Below, piece by piece: positions 53,351 to 62,643 of a DNA stretch of 64,000 nucleotides; the stretch's first letter is position 1; each line of letters begins with the position of its first letter. The notes beneath the pieces are model-generated. The model worked only from the letters and a program-made list of their open reading frames with translations, made no database searches and was not told the origin of the DNA. Both the position numbers and the translations under genes were made by a program. This DNA is from Flavobacterium tyrosinilyticum (lineage in GTDB: Bacteria > Bacteroidota > Bacteroidia > Flavobacteriales > Flavobacteriaceae): NCBI RefSeq assembly GCF_023656565.1, contig NZ_JAMOKG010000002.1, forward strand, positions 1,308,030-1,372,029, written 5' to 3'.

Positions 53351-53388
53351 AAACCCAATAACTTGTTTTGATGTTATTGGGTTTCTTT
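53351..53388. terminator. Bidirectional terminator between ung and DUF4258 gene
   Basis: AACCCAATAAC (53354-53364) pairs with GTTATTGGGTT (53375-53385), with A run before and TTCTTTTT after. Convergent genes flank it. Confidence 0.85.
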
Positions 53389-53763
53389 TTATTTTTTTAC
53401 AATTTCTTCTAAAACAGCTTTATTTTCATAATTGACCACTTTTAGAATAATCTCTTGATTTTTTACTGTTTTTCCTTCAATGATATAAAGTTTTCCTTTG
53501 TTGAACGGAACATTACTTTGGTCAAAATCTACATCCCCATAAGTTAGTGTATTTTTGACGTCTGCTGTGTCAACCCATTTTTCACTTAAAGTCTGAACGG
53601 CTTTTGGAGAATATTGAAAAGGTTTTGTTCTAAGGTTATTTAAAACTCGAGCATTTGGGAAATAATTACAACGAGTGTCTTTTCCAATAAAAAATCCTGA
53701 TACAATAAAACATCCCATTACGAGACCAATCAGATAATATGCAAAACGGTATGCGAACTTCAT
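53389..53763 (-). CDS. DUF4258-like membrane-anchored protein
   Basis: 124 residues from the ATG at 53763. One N-terminal helix (FAYYLIGLVMGCFIVSGFFIG) precedes a small domain with RCNYFPNARVLNNLRTKPFQYS, then DVDFDQSNV and YIIEGK. I associate this with the DUF4258 proteins encoded after alanine dehydrogenase in flavobacteria. Function unknown. It is 36 bp downstream of ald and the last gene of the porX-tsaE-ald run. Confidence 0.75.
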   Translation of the reverse strand: MKFAYRFAYYLIGLVMGCFIVSGFFIGKDTRCNYFPNARVLNNLRTKPFQYSPKAVQTLSEKWVDTADVKNTLTYGDVDFDQSNVPFNKGKLYIIEGKTVKNQEIILKVVNYENKAVLEEIVKK

Positions 53764-53799
53764 GAAATAATTTTTTTGCAAAGGTACACTAAAGTTCCT

Positions 53800-54999
53800 T
53801 TAGAATACAAGTAAATTGATATCGTTATCAGGTAAATCAAACCAATCGCCAATTGCTTTATTAGTTAAAATTCCGTGATACAGATAAATCCCGTTTTTAA
53901 GACCTTTGTTGCAACGAATTGCACTTTCGATACCACCATCTTCAGCTATCTGATGCAGATAAGGAGTTAAAATATTACTTATTGATAATGAGGCTGTTTT
54001 AGAATAACGTGAAGGTATGTTAGGCACGCAATAATGCAAAACGTTACTTTTTATAAATGTAGGTTTTTCGTGAGTTGTAACTTCTGAAGTTTCAAAGCAA
54101 CCGCCAGTATCTATGCTGACATCAACAATTACAGCTCCTTTTTTCATGTGCTCAACCATTGTTTCATTAACAACAATCGGACATCTTTCTTTTCCGCGCA
54201 TGGCGCCAATAGCTACATCACAACGTCTTAAGGCTTTTAATAAACCTTTTTGCTGTATAGTCGAAGTGAAAATTCTTTGATTTAAATTGTTTTGAAGACG
54301 ACGTAGTTTTGTAATAGAATTATCAAAAACTTTTACGTTTGCACCAAGTCCAATAGCTGTTTTTGCGGCAAATTCGCCAACTGTTCCTGCTCCTAAAATA
54401 ACAACTTCAGTAGGAGGAACGCCTGTAATGTTTCCAAACAAAAGGCCTTTTCCAAATTCGTTAGTAATCATTAATTCAGCTGCAATAAGAATTGAAGCTG
54501 TTCCTGCAATTTCGCTTAAAGATTTTACTGCAGGATAGGATCCGTCCTCATCTTTAATATATTCAAAAGCTAATGCTGTAATTTTTTTTTGCGCTAGCGC
54601 TTCGAAGTATTCCTTCTTTTTAGTTTTAAGCTGAATAGCAGAAATAATAACCGTTTCAGGATTTATCATTTCGATTTCTGCTAAAGTAGGCGGTTCTACC
54701 TTTAATAGAAACGGACAACCAAAAACTCTTTTAGTGTCTTTTGTGATTTCTGCACCAGCATCTGCATATTCTTTATCTGTATAACTCGAACTTTCTCCCG
54801 CTCCAGATTCGATCATAACGCGATGACCTTCGTAAGTTAAAGAAGTCACTGCATCAGGCGTAAGGCAGATGCGGCGTTCCTGATAACTTGTCTCTTTAGG
54901 AATTCCTATAAAAAGTTCTCTTTTAAAACGACCAACCTCAAGTTTTTCCTCTTGTGGTATTAATTGTTGTTTTGTAAATGGAGTTAATGTGATTGACAT
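53800..54999 (-). CDS. ald: Alanine dehydrogenase
   Basis: 399 residues. It interconverts L-alanine and pyruvate plus ammonia with NAD. The N-terminal IGIPKETSYQERRICLTPDAV and ESGAGESSSYTDKEY carry the substrate-site Arg and Lys equivalents. The Rossmann motif VVILGAGTVGEFAAKTAIGLGANVKVFD is central, and a second domain has DVSIDTGGCFETSE. Length is slightly above the classical 370. It is the third gene of a minus-strand set with porX and tsaE. Confidence 0.93.
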   Translation of the reverse strand: MSITLTPFTKQQLIPQEEKLEVGRFKRELFIGIPKETSYQERRICLTPDAVTSLTYEGHRVMIESGAGESSSYTDKEYADAGAEITKDTKRVFGCPFLLKVEPPTLAEIEMINPETVIISAIQLKTKKKEYFEALAQKKITALAFEYIKDEDGSYPAVKSLSEIAGTASILIAAELMITNEFGKGLLFGNITGVPPTEVVILGAGTVGEFAAKTAIGLGANVKVFDNSITKLRRLQNNLNQRIFTSTIQQKGLLKALRRCDVAIGAMRGKERCPIVVNETMVEHMKKGAVIVDVSIDTGGCFETSEVTTHEKPTFIKSNVLHYCVPNIPSRYSKTASLSISNILTPYLHQIAEDGGIESAIRCNKGLKNGIYLYHGILTNKAIGDWFDLPDNDINLLVF

Positions 55000-55083
55000 G
55001 GATAATGCAAAAAATTAAGGGTACAAATTACGTAAAAAGTTTTAAAATTAGTGTAAAAATTCTGCTAATAGTAAGGGTCAATA

Positions 55084-55491
55084 TTAAGCTAATTTTAATT
55101 CCCTTTTTCCATCTGCTAATAGCTCAATTGTTATTGTTGAAGTGTCTTCAGGAAGGAGACTCGCAATTTTTTCAGACCATTCAATAAAACACCAATTTCC
55201 CGAGTATAAATAATCATCAACTCCCATATCTAGCGCTTCGGTTTCTTTGTTTAATCGGTAGAAATCAAAATGATAAACGGTTTGATTATTAGAAGTTTGA
55301 TATTCATTTACAAGAGAAAAAGTAGGACTGCTGGTAGCATCCTTAACACCTAAGCTTTTACACAACTGTTTGATTAAAGTTGTTTTTCCAACTCCCATTT
55401 CGCCATTAAAAAGAATGATTTTTTTAGGATTTGAAGCGATAATCTGCTCGGCAACTTCTTGAATTTGATCTAATGAAAAAACGATGTTCAT
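55084..55491 (-). CDS. tsaE: TsaE, t6A-synthesis ATPase
   Basis: 135 residues, normal length. TsaE drives the TsaBD complex in threonylcarbamoylation of tRNA A37. Walker A GEMGVGKTTLIKQL is at 30-43. TSPTFSLVNEY (switch I) and the Walker-B-like FIEWSEKIASLLPE are characteristic. It follows porX by about 105 bp and precedes ald; the gap to porX holds a palindrome. The synthase for the same pathway is at 43027. Confidence 0.95.
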   Translation of the reverse strand: MNIVFSLDQIQEVAEQIIASNPKKIILFNGEMGVGKTTLIKQLCKSLGVKDATSSPTFSLVNEYQTSNNQTVYHFDFYRLNKETEALDMGVDDYLYSGNWCFIEWSEKIASLLPEDTSTITIELLADGKRELKLA

Positions 55492-55508
55492 TGTATGTGT
55501 TGATTTTT

Positions 55509-55586
55509 GCCACGAATTTCACGAATTTTTACGAATTAATTCTTTCTTTTCAATTAAAATTAGTGTCAATTTGTGAAATTCGTGGC
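55509..55586. repeat. GCCACGAATT inverted repeat
   Basis: GCCACGAATTTCAC (55509-55522) pairs perfectly with GTGAAATTCGTGGC (55573-55586). CACGAATTT and TACGAATTAA iterate inside. It occupies the gap between tsaE and porX, two genes on the same strand. Confidence 0.85.
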
Positions 55587-55595
55587 GATAAACTT

Positions 55596-57149
55596 TTATT
55601 TCGGATTAAATACCAAGAACGGAATAATCATTTCTTCTAAAGAAATTCCGCCATGCTGATACGTGTTTTTGTAATAACTCACATAATGATTATAGTTGTT
55701 TACGTATGCTAAAAAGAAATCATTTTTGGCAAAAATAAACGAACTACTCATGTTTATGGCGGGTAAACCAATGGTTTTAGGTTCTTTTACTACATAAACA
55801 TCTTTTTGTTCGTAAGTTAAACTACGTCCTGTTTTGTAGCGCAAATTTAGACTTGTATTTTTATCTCCCACAACTTTCGACGGATTTTTCACATTAATGG
55901 TTCCGTGATCTGTGGTTAAAATAAGTTTGAATCCTAAAAGTTGTGCCTGCTGAATAATTTCTAATAATGGAGAATTTTTAAACCAGCTCAATGTTAAAGA
56001 ACGATACGCTTTGTCATCTGAAGCTAATTCTTTTACTACTTCCATTTCGGTTTTAGCGTGCGAAAGCATGTCAACGAAATTGTAAACCACCGTTACTAAA
56101 TCATTTCCTTTTAATGCTTTAAAGTTTTCTGCTAACTTTTTTCCGCCAGCATAATTGGTGATTTTAAAATAATCTTCTTTAATATTTAAACCCAAACGTT
56201 TTAATTGAGCCGATAAAAATTCTGCTTCGTAAAGGTTTTTTCCGCCATCTTCAACATCATTTTTCCAATATTCAGGAAACTGTTTTTCCATTTCTAAGGG
56301 CATTAAACCTGAGAAAATTGAATTTCTCGCATATTGCGTAGCTGTTGGAAGAATAGAGTAATAAGGTACTTCTTTTTCTAATTTGTAATAATTTGAAATG
56401 ACAGATTCGAAAGATTTCCATTGATCGTATCTTAGATTGTCTATTACCACAAATAGAATCGGCTTGTCTTTCTTTTTAAGTTCAGGAACAACAAGTTCTT
56501 TAAATAAGGTATTGGACTGTATCGGTTTATCTGCTTTTGGAGCAAACCAATCTTCGTAGTTTCGTTCAATGAATTTTCCGAATTGGGAATTAGCTTCTAC
56601 TTTTTGAGATTCTAAAATTTCAATCATCGCTGTATCGTTGATGTCTTCTAGTTTTAATTCCCAAAAAAGCAATTTTTTATACAATTCAATCCAGTCTTCA
56701 TAAGAATTAACCATTGCCAATTCCATTGAAATTTTTCTGAATTCCTTCTGATAGTCTAAAGTTGTTTTTTCTGTGATTAATCTCGAATCATCCAAATTTT
56801 TCTTCAAACTCAATAGAATCTGATTCGGATTTACGGGTTTAATCAAATAATCCGCAATTTTAGAACCAATGGCTTCCTCCATTATATATTCTTCCTCACT
56901 CTTGGTGATCATAATCATCGGAATGGCTGATTTTTTTTCTTTCATTTCAGAAAGTGTTTCCAATCCGCTCATTCCAGGCATGTTTTCGTCTAGAAAAACA
57001 ATGTCAAAATTATCTTCTTCAAACAAAGCAATCGCGTCTAATCCGTTATTGCAAGTAGTAACTTCGTAATTCTTTTTTTCTAGAAATAATATGTGAGGCT
57101 TTAAAAGATCGATTTCATCGTCGACCCAAAGTATTTTTATCTTATCCAT
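55596..57149 (-). CDS. porX: PorX, response regulator with PglZ-type phosphatase domain
   Basis: 517 residues. An N-terminal receiver domain (WVDDEIDLL; phosphoacceptor Asp54 in FLDENMP; Lys in YLIKPVNP) leads through a helical linker to an alkaline-phosphatase-like PglZ domain with FVVIDNLRYDQWK (metal Asp and nucleophile region), PTATQYARNSIFSGLMP and LILTTDHGTI. PorX with PorY and SigP controls type IX secretion, and so gliding and exoenzyme release in flavobacteria. PorX hydrolyses oligonucleotides in P. gingivalis and F. johnsoniae. The porY partner is not in the window. Confidence 0.95.
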   Translation of the reverse strand: MDKIKILWVDDEIDLLKPHILFLEKKNYEVTTCNNGLDAIALFEEDNFDIVFLDENMPGMSGLETLSEMKEKKSAIPMIMITKSEEEYIMEEAIGSKIADYLIKPVNPNQILLSLKKNLDDSRLITEKTTLDYQKEFRKISMELAMVNSYEDWIELYKKLLFWELKLEDINDTAMIEILESQKVEANSQFGKFIERNYEDWFAPKADKPIQSNTLFKELVVPELKKKDKPILFVVIDNLRYDQWKSFESVISNYYKLEKEVPYYSILPTATQYARNSIFSGLMPLEMEKQFPEYWKNDVEDGGKNLYEAEFLSAQLKRLGLNIKEDYFKITNYAGGKKLAENFKALKGNDLVTVVYNFVDMLSHAKTEMEVVKELASDDKAYRSLTLSWFKNSPLLEIIQQAQLLGFKLILTTDHGTINVKNPSKVVGDKNTSLNLRYKTGRSLTYEQKDVYVVKEPKTIGLPAINMSSSFIFAKNDFFLAYVNNYNHYVSYYKNTYQHGGISLEEMIIPFLVFNPK

Positions 57150-57341
57150 AAATCAATTTAATTTTACTGCAATTTAAAGTTATAGAACTTAAAAAGTATT
57201 AAAAATAGTATAAAATTACCAAAGTTGAAGCATGATTTTATTTTGAATTTTAACATTTTTAAATGTATTTTATTGATAATCATGGTAATTTAAAGTGTGA
57301 TTTTTAAATAAAAAACACCAAACTCTTTATACTTATTTACT

Positions 57342-57349
57342 TATATTTG
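57342..57349 (+). promoter_or_regulatory. Possible -7 box of the HD-domain gene
   Basis: TATATTTG fits TAnnTTTG and lies 23 bases before the GTG start. A -33 element is not clear. Confidence 0.4.
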
Positions 57350-57372
57350 TTGACCAAAAAAATAACTGAACT

Positions 57373-58602
57373 GTGACTCAGATCAATAAATTAAAAATAT
57401 TCAACGACCCTATATATGGTTTCATTACGATTCCGAACGAACTAGTTTACGACTTAATTCAGCACCCTTACTTTCAGCGTCTGCGTCGTATTTCGCAGAT
57501 GGGATTGTCGTATTTGGTATATCCTGGAGCAAATCATACTCGTTTTCATCACGCATTAGGATGTATGCATTTGATGAAGAAAGCAATTGATACGCTTCGT
57601 TTTAAAGATGTTGTAATTTCTGAAGAAGAAGAAAATGCACTTTTAATAGCAATTTTGCTTCACGATATTGGCCACGGACCATTTTCGCATGCTATGGAAA
57701 AAAGTATTGTGGAAGATGTGCATCACGAAGCGATTTCATTATTGTTTATGAATCAGCTGAATGAAGAGTTTGACGGAAGATTAAGTTTGGCAATTCAGGT
57801 TTTTAAAGGAGAGTATCATAGGAAATTCATGTTACAATTGATTTCAAGTCAGTTGGATATGGATCGAATGGATTACTTAAAGCGAGATAGTTTTTATACA
57901 GGTGTTGCTGAAGGAAATGTGAATTCTGAACGATTGATTCAGATGATGAATGTGGAAAATGATGTTTTAGTAATTGAAGAAAAAGGAATTTATTCTGTAG
58001 AGAAATTCCTGCTTTCAAGAAGATTGATGTATTGGCAGGCTTATTTGCACAAAACCAGTTTAGTTGCTGAGTTAATTTTGATGAAAGTCTTGAAAAGAGC
58101 AAAAGAACTGACTTTAAAAGGGGTTAAATTGCCTTGCAGTGAGCCTCTAATGTATTTCATGCAAAATAAAATTACACTAGAAGATTTTGACGCCGAAAAT
58201 TTGGATTTGTTTTCGCAATTAGATGATTTTGATATTATTAGCGCGTTGAAAGCTTGGCAGAGACATAATGATTTTATACTTTCTACTTTAAGCAAAATGA
58301 TTATCAACAGAGATTTGTTGAAAATTAAGCTTAGTGCAGAAAAAATCCCAATGGAAGAATCTCAGTCTTTAAAAGAAGAGTTTGCAGAAGCACATCAAAT
58401 TTCGGCTGTAGACGCAGGATATTTTATTTTTAGAGGAAAAATAAAAAACCAAGCATACAGTAAAGAAGCAGAACCTATTCGTATTTTGAAAAAAGATAAA
58501 ACAATTGAAGATGTTGTTGAAGCTTCTGACCAGCTGAATTTGAAATCGTTATCTAAATTGGTGACAAAATATTATATCTGTTTTCCAAAACAACTTATAT
58601 AA
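57373..58602 (+). CDS. HD-domain phosphohydrolase (dGTPase/SAMHD1-like)
   Basis: 409 residues with GTG start at 57373. The metal-binding set is complete: YPGANHTRFHHALGCMHLM, LLHDIGHGPFSHAME (the HD pair near residue 96) and VHHEAISLL, with later SQLDMDRMDYLKRDSFYTG. The fold matches dNTP triphosphohydrolases, but this Bacteroidota subgroup has no tested substrate that I know. It is first in the direction of the lpx cluster, 39 bp before lpxD. Confidence 0.9.
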   Translation: MTQINKLKIFNDPIYGFITIPNELVYDLIQHPYFQRLRRISQMGLSYLVYPGANHTRFHHALGCMHLMKKAIDTLRFKDVVISEEEENALLIAILLHDIGHGPFSHAMEKSIVEDVHHEAISLLFMNQLNEEFDGRLSLAIQVFKGEYHRKFMLQLISSQLDMDRMDYLKRDSFYTGVAEGNVNSERLIQMMNVENDVLVIEEKGIYSVEKFLLSRRLMYWQAYLHKTSLVAELILMKVLKRAKELTLKGVKLPCSEPLMYFMQNKITLEDFDAENLDLFSQLDDFDIISALKAWQRHNDFILSTLSKMIINRDLLKIKLSAEKIPMEESQSLKEEFAEAHQISAVDAGYFIFRGKIKNQAYSKEAEPIRILKKDKTIEDVVEASDQLNLKSLSKLVTKYYICFPKQLI

Positions 58603-58641
58603 AATTAACATTTAAAACCTATTTTTTATATTTTTGTCGCG

Positions 58642-59685
58642 ATGAAATTTACAGCAGAACAAATAGCAGGAATTTTAGAAGGAGAAGTTGTTGGGAATCC
58701 CAATGCAGAAGTTTCTAAGCTTTCTAAAATCGAAGAAGGAGACGAAGGATCGCTTACTTTTTTGGCTAATCCAAAGTATATCAATTATATATATACTACA
58801 AAAGCGACGGTAACAATTGTTAATGATAGCTTTATTCCGGAACAAGAAATTACAACTACACTAATTAAAGTGGAAGATGCTTATGCGGCGTTTTCTAAAC
58901 TTTTACATTTTTATAATCAGGTAAAATTAAACAAAACAGGAATCGAACCACAGTCATTTATGTCTGAGGGAACCAAATATGGAGAAAATCTGTATTTAGG
59001 AAGTTTTGGTTATATCGGACAAAATGTAGTTTTAGGTAATAATGTAAAAATATATCCAAATAGTTTTATTGGCGACAATGTTACTATTGGTGACAACGTA
59101 TTCATTTTTGCTGGTGCAAAAATCTATTCAGAAACTGTAATTGGAAACAATTGCACGATTCATTCTGGCGTTATAATTGGAGCTGATGGTTTTGGTTTTG
59201 CTCCAAATGAAAATGGCGAATACAGTAAAGTGCCGCAAATTGGAAACGTTATTATTGAAGATAATGTAGATATTGGTGCTAACACAACAATAGATAGAGC
59301 AACTCTAGGTTCTACAATAATTAGAAAAGGAGTTAAGTTAGACAATCAGATTATGATTGCTCACAATGTAGAAATTGGAAAAAATACCGTGATAGCCGCT
59401 CAAAGTGGCGTTGCTGGTTCTACAAAAATTGGAGAGAATTGTATGATTGGAGGGCAGGTAGGTATTGCAGGTCATTTAACAATAGGAAATAATGTTAGGC
59501 TTCAAGCGCAATCGGGTGTAGCCAGAAACATTAAAGATGATGAAGTTCTACAAGGAACTCCGTCTCTTGGATATACAGATTTTAATAAATCGTATGTTCA
59601 TTTTAAGAATCTGCCTAAAATTGTGGCTGAAGTTGAAGAATTAAAGAAACAAATAATAAACCCAAAAAATGGAAATAATGGTTAA
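58642..59685 (+). CDS. lpxD: UDP-3-O-acylglucosamine N-acyltransferase
   Basis: 347 residues. LpxD adds the second acyl chain in lipid A synthesis. The N-terminal uridine-binding domain (LSKIEEGDEGSLTFLANPKYI) precedes a left-handed beta helix of hexapeptide repeats from about 105 (IGDNVTIGDNVFIFAGAKI). The catalytic His lies in IMIAHNVEIG, and GADGFGFAPNENGEY is the conserved loop. TATTTTTG at 58629-58636 leaves almost no leader. lpxC-fabZ overlaps its 3' end. Confidence 0.95.
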   Translation: MKFTAEQIAGILEGEVVGNPNAEVSKLSKIEEGDEGSLTFLANPKYINYIYTTKATVTIVNDSFIPEQEITTTLIKVEDAYAAFSKLLHFYNQVKLNKTGIEPQSFMSEGTKYGENLYLGSFGYIGQNVVLGNNVKIYPNSFIGDNVTIGDNVFIFAGAKIYSETVIGNNCTIHSGVIIGADGFGFAPNENGEYSKVPQIGNVIIEDNVDIGANTTIDRATLGSTIIRKGVKLDNQIMIAHNVEIGKNTVIAAQSGVAGSTKIGENCMIGGQVGIAGHLTIGNNVRLQAQSGVARNIKDDEVLQGTPSLGYTDFNKSYVHFKNLPKIVAEVEELKKQIINPKNGNNG

Positions 59686-61066
59686 ACAGAAGACCATCAA
59701 AAATGAAATTTCGCTAACAGGAGTTGGTTTACACACTGGAAAAGAAGTTACAATGACTTTTAAACCTGCACCCGTTAATAATGGTTTCACTTTTGTAAGA
59801 GTAGATTTGCAAGGTCAACCAGTAATTGAAGCTGATGCTAATTATGTTGTTAATACTCAAAGAGGAACAAATCTTGAGAAACTTGGTGTAAAAATTCAAA
59901 CACCAGAACATGTTTTAGCTGCAGTGGTTGGCTGTGATTTGGATAATATTATTATTGAATTGAATGCCTCTGAACTTCCAATTATGGATGGTTCATCAAA
60001 ATATTTTGTTGAAGCTATTGAAAAAGCTGGAATCGAAGAACAAGACGCACAACGTAATGTTTATGTAGTAAAAGAAGTTATCTCTTTTACAGACGAAGCA
60101 ACAGGAAGCGAAATTCTTGTTATGCCAAGCGACGAATATCAGGTTACTACTATGGTAGATTTTGGTACTAAAGTTTTAGGTACTCAAAATGCTACTCTTA
60201 AAAGTTTAACAGATTTTAAATCTGAAATTGCAAGCTCAAGAACTTTTAGTTTCTTACACGAATTAGAGTCTTTGTTAGAGCACGGACTTATTAAAGGTGG
60301 AGATTTAAACAATGCAATTGTATATGTAGATAAAGAAATCTCTGAATCTACAATGGAGAATTTAAAGAAAGCATTTGGTAAAGAAGAGATTTCTGTTAAA
60401 CCAAACGGCGTTTTAGATAATTTGACTTTACACTATCCAAACGAAGCAGCAAGACACAAGCTTCTTGATGTAATTGGAGATTTGTCTCTTATCGGAGTTC
60501 GTATCCAAGGAAAAATTATTGCTAACAAGCCAGGACACTTTGTAAACACTCAATTTGCAAAGAAATTAGCAAAAATTATCAAAATAGAGCAGAGAAATCA
60601 TGTTCCTACTTATGATTTGCATCAAGAACCATTGATGGATATTCATAAAATCATGTCTATGCTACCTCACAGACCACCATTCTTGTTAATCGACAGAATT
60701 ATTGAAATGTCTGATCGTCATGTAGTAGGATTGAAAAATGTTACTATGAACGAGAATTTCTTCGTAGGTCACTTTCCAGAAGCTCCCGTTATGCCAGGTG
60801 TATTAATTGTAGAAGCAATGGCACAAACAGGTGGAATTTTAGTATTGAGCACTGTTCCAGATCCTGAAAATTACTTAACATATTTCATGAAAATTGACAA
60901 TGTTAAATTTAAACACAAAGTGTTGCCAGGAGACACTTTAATTTTCAAGTGCGAGTTAATTTCTCCTATCAGAAGAGGAATTTGCCATATGCAAGCTAAC
61001 GCTTATGCAAATGGTAAATTAGTAACGGAGGCAGAATTAATGGCACAAATAGCAAGAAAACAATAA
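59678..61066 (+). CDS. lpxC: Bifunctional LpxC deacetylase / FabZ dehydratase
   Basis: 462 residues from the ATG at 59678, which overlaps lpxD by 8 bp; an ATG at 59669 is also possible. Residues 1-300 are LpxC: GVGLHTGKEV, TPEHVLAAV (zinc His) and YPNEAARHKLLDVIGDL (zinc His and Asp). Residues 315-462 are FabZ: MLPHRPPFLLIDRIIEM with the catalytic His, and HFPEAPVMPGVLIVEAMAQ with the Glu. The fusion, common in Bacteroidota, joins lipid A deacetylation with fatty-acid dehydration. Confidence 0.97.
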   Translation: MVKQKTIKNEISLTGVGLHTGKEVTMTFKPAPVNNGFTFVRVDLQGQPVIEADANYVVNTQRGTNLEKLGVKIQTPEHVLAAVVGCDLDNIIIELNASELPIMDGSSKYFVEAIEKAGIEEQDAQRNVYVVKEVISFTDEATGSEILVMPSDEYQVTTMVDFGTKVLGTQNATLKSLTDFKSEIASSRTFSFLHELESLLEHGLIKGGDLNNAIVYVDKEISESTMENLKKAFGKEEISVKPNGVLDNLTLHYPNEAARHKLLDVIGDLSLIGVRIQGKIIANKPGHFVNTQFAKKLAKIIKIEQRNHVPTYDLHQEPLMDIHKIMSMLPHRPPFLLIDRIIEMSDRHVVGLKNVTMNENFFVGHFPEAPVMPGVLIVEAMAQTGGILVLSTVPDPENYLTYFMKIDNVKFKHKVLPGDTLIFKCELISPIRRGICHMQANAYANGKLVTEAELMAQIARKQ

Positions 61067-61140
61067 TAAATTATCAAATTTATTGTTTAGGTTTGTTGCT
61101 TCAAATTAGAATATTTTAATTAAAAATATAAAACATACAG

Positions 61141-61926
61141 ATGAATCAACCATTAGCATATGTTCATCCAGGCGCGAAAATCGCTAAAAACGTTGTAATA
61201 GAGCCATTTACAACAATTCACAATAATGTTGTTATTGGTGATGGTACTTGGATTGGTTCAAACGTCACCATTATGGAAGGTGCTCGAATTGGAAAAAACT
61301 GTAACATTTTTCCAGGAGCTGTAATTTCTGCGGTGCCACAAGATTTAAAATTCGGAGGTGAAGATTCTCTTGCTATTATCGGTGATAATTGTACAATTAG
61401 AGAATGTGTAACTATAAATAGAGGAACAATTGCTTCAGGTCAGACTGTAATTGGTAATAATTGTTTAGTAATGGCTTATGCTCACATCGCGCACGATTGT
61501 GAGATTGGAAATAATGCAATTATTGTAAATGGCGTGGCATTAGCTGGACACGTAGTGGTTGGAAACCATGCTGTTATTGGTGGTTTAGCAGCAATTCATC
61601 AGTTTATTCATATTGGAGATCATGCAATGATTTCTGGAGGATCATTGGTTAGAAAGGATGTTCCGCCTTTTACAAAAGCAGCAAAAGAGCCGTTGTCTTA
61701 TGTTGGAATCAATTCTGTTGGTTTAAGAAGAAGAGGTTTTACTACTGAAAAGATTAGAGAAATTCAGGAAATCTATAGAATTTTATATCAAAAGAATTAC
61801 AATACAACTCAAGCTTTAAGTATTATTGAAGCTGAAATGGAAGCAACTCCAGAAAGAGATGAAATTCTAGATTTTATTAGAAATTCTTCTCGAGGAATTA
61901 TGAAAGGTTACTCAGGGAACTATTAA
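61141..61926 (+). CDS. lpxA: UDP-N-acetylglucosamine O-acyltransferase
   Basis: 261 residues, normal length. LpxA starts lipid A synthesis by 3-O-acylating UDP-GlcNAc. A beta helix of hexapeptides runs to about 180 (IGSNVTIMEGARIGKNCNIFPGAVI), and the catalytic His lies in AYAHIAHDCEIG. GLAAIHQFIHIG and GINSVGLRRRGF with a helical C-terminal domain are standard. It follows lpxC-fabZ by 75 bp. A phrase palindrome lies between it and efp. Confidence 0.96.
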   Translation: MNQPLAYVHPGAKIAKNVVIEPFTTIHNNVVIGDGTWIGSNVTIMEGARIGKNCNIFPGAVISAVPQDLKFGGEDSLAIIGDNCTIRECVTINRGTIASGQTVIGNNCLVMAYAHIAHDCEIGNNAIIVNGVALAGHVVVGNHAVIGGLAAIHQFIHIGDHAMISGGSLVRKDVPPFTKAAKEPLSYVGINSVGLRRRGFTTEKIREIQEIYRILYQKNYNTTQALSIIEAEMEATPERDEILDFIRNSSRGIMKGYSGNY

Positions 61927-61927
61927 T

Positions 61928-62042
61928 TTTAGAGTTTAGATTTCTGATTTTAGATTTCTAAACGACAGATAATAAATAACAAAAAAAAATGAAGATTGAT
62001 TCTTTGTCTAGAATCTAAAATCTACATTCTAAAATCTAAAAT
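61928..62042. repeat. TCTAAAATC phrase palindrome upstream of efp
   Basis: TTTTAGAGTTTAGATTTCTGATTTTAGATTTCTAAACGACAGA (given in two pieces: 61928-61947 and 61948-61970) is complemented, with mismatches, by 62001-62042, which iterates TCTAAAATCTA and ATTCTAAAATC. It sits between two plus-strand genes and would be in the efp leader or lpxA 3' end. Confidence 0.75.
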
Positions 62043-62052
62043 AAAAAAACAA

Positions 62053-62619
62053 ATGGCATCTACATCAGATATTAGAAACGGATTGTGCATTAAATTTAAT
62101 CACGATATCTATAAAATCATTGAATTTCTTCACGTAAAACCTGGAAAAGGTCCAGCTTTCGTAAGAACAAAATTGAAAAGTTTAACTTCTGGTAAAGTAT
62201 TAGACAATACTTTTTCAGCAGGTCACAAAATTGACGTTATTCGTGTTGAAACGCATACATTTCAATATTTATACCCAGAAGGGGATGAATTTCACTTTAT
62301 GAATGCTGAAACGTTTGAGCAGATTTCTTTAAACAAAAACATTTTGGATGCTCCAGATTTGTTAAAAGAAGGAACAAATGTTATGGTGCAAATCAACACA
62401 GAAACAGATTTGCCGTTATCAGTAGATATGCCTGCATCTGTAATTCTTGAAGTTACTTATGCAGAGCCAGGAGTAAAAGGAAATACTGCTACAAATGCTA
62501 CAAAAAATGCTACAGTAGAAACTGGAGCAAACATAAACGTTCCTTTGTTTATCAACGAAGGCGATAAAATTAAAATTGATACAGCTTCAGGTTCTTACAT
62601 GGAGCGTGTTAAAGAATAG
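62053..62619 (+). CDS. efp: Elongation factor P
   Basis: 188 residues from the ATG at 62053; a longer frame from 61996 would translate the palindrome. EF-P relieves ribosome stalling at polyproline. Domain I has the loop HVKPGKGPAFVRTKLK, with Lys32 at the position that is modified in E. coli. FQYLYPEGDEFHFMNAETFEQ and the C-terminal INEGDKIKIDTASGSYMERV are standard. It lies inside the lpx cluster, with repeats on both sides, and may have its own transcript. Confidence 0.97.
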   Translation: MASTSDIRNGLCIKFNHDIYKIIEFLHVKPGKGPAFVRTKLKSLTSGKVLDNTFSAGHKIDVIRVETHTFQYLYPEGDEFHFMNAETFEQISLNKNILDAPDLLKEGTNVMVQINTETDLPLSVDMPASVILEVTYAEPGVKGNTATNATKNATVETGANINVPLFINEGDKIKIDTASGSYMERVKE

Positions 62620-62643
62620 TTATTTTAATTAAGATAATTTGAC

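Noticed and set aside
55596..57149. PglZ domain as sign of a BREX phage-defence system
   Set aside because: The receiver-PglZ fusion is PorX, and no BREX methyltransferase or other Brx gene is near.
58629..58636. TATTTTTG directly before lpxD as proof of a leaderless transcript
   Set aside because: No -33 element at proper distance was found and AT-rich DNA gives such boxes by chance.
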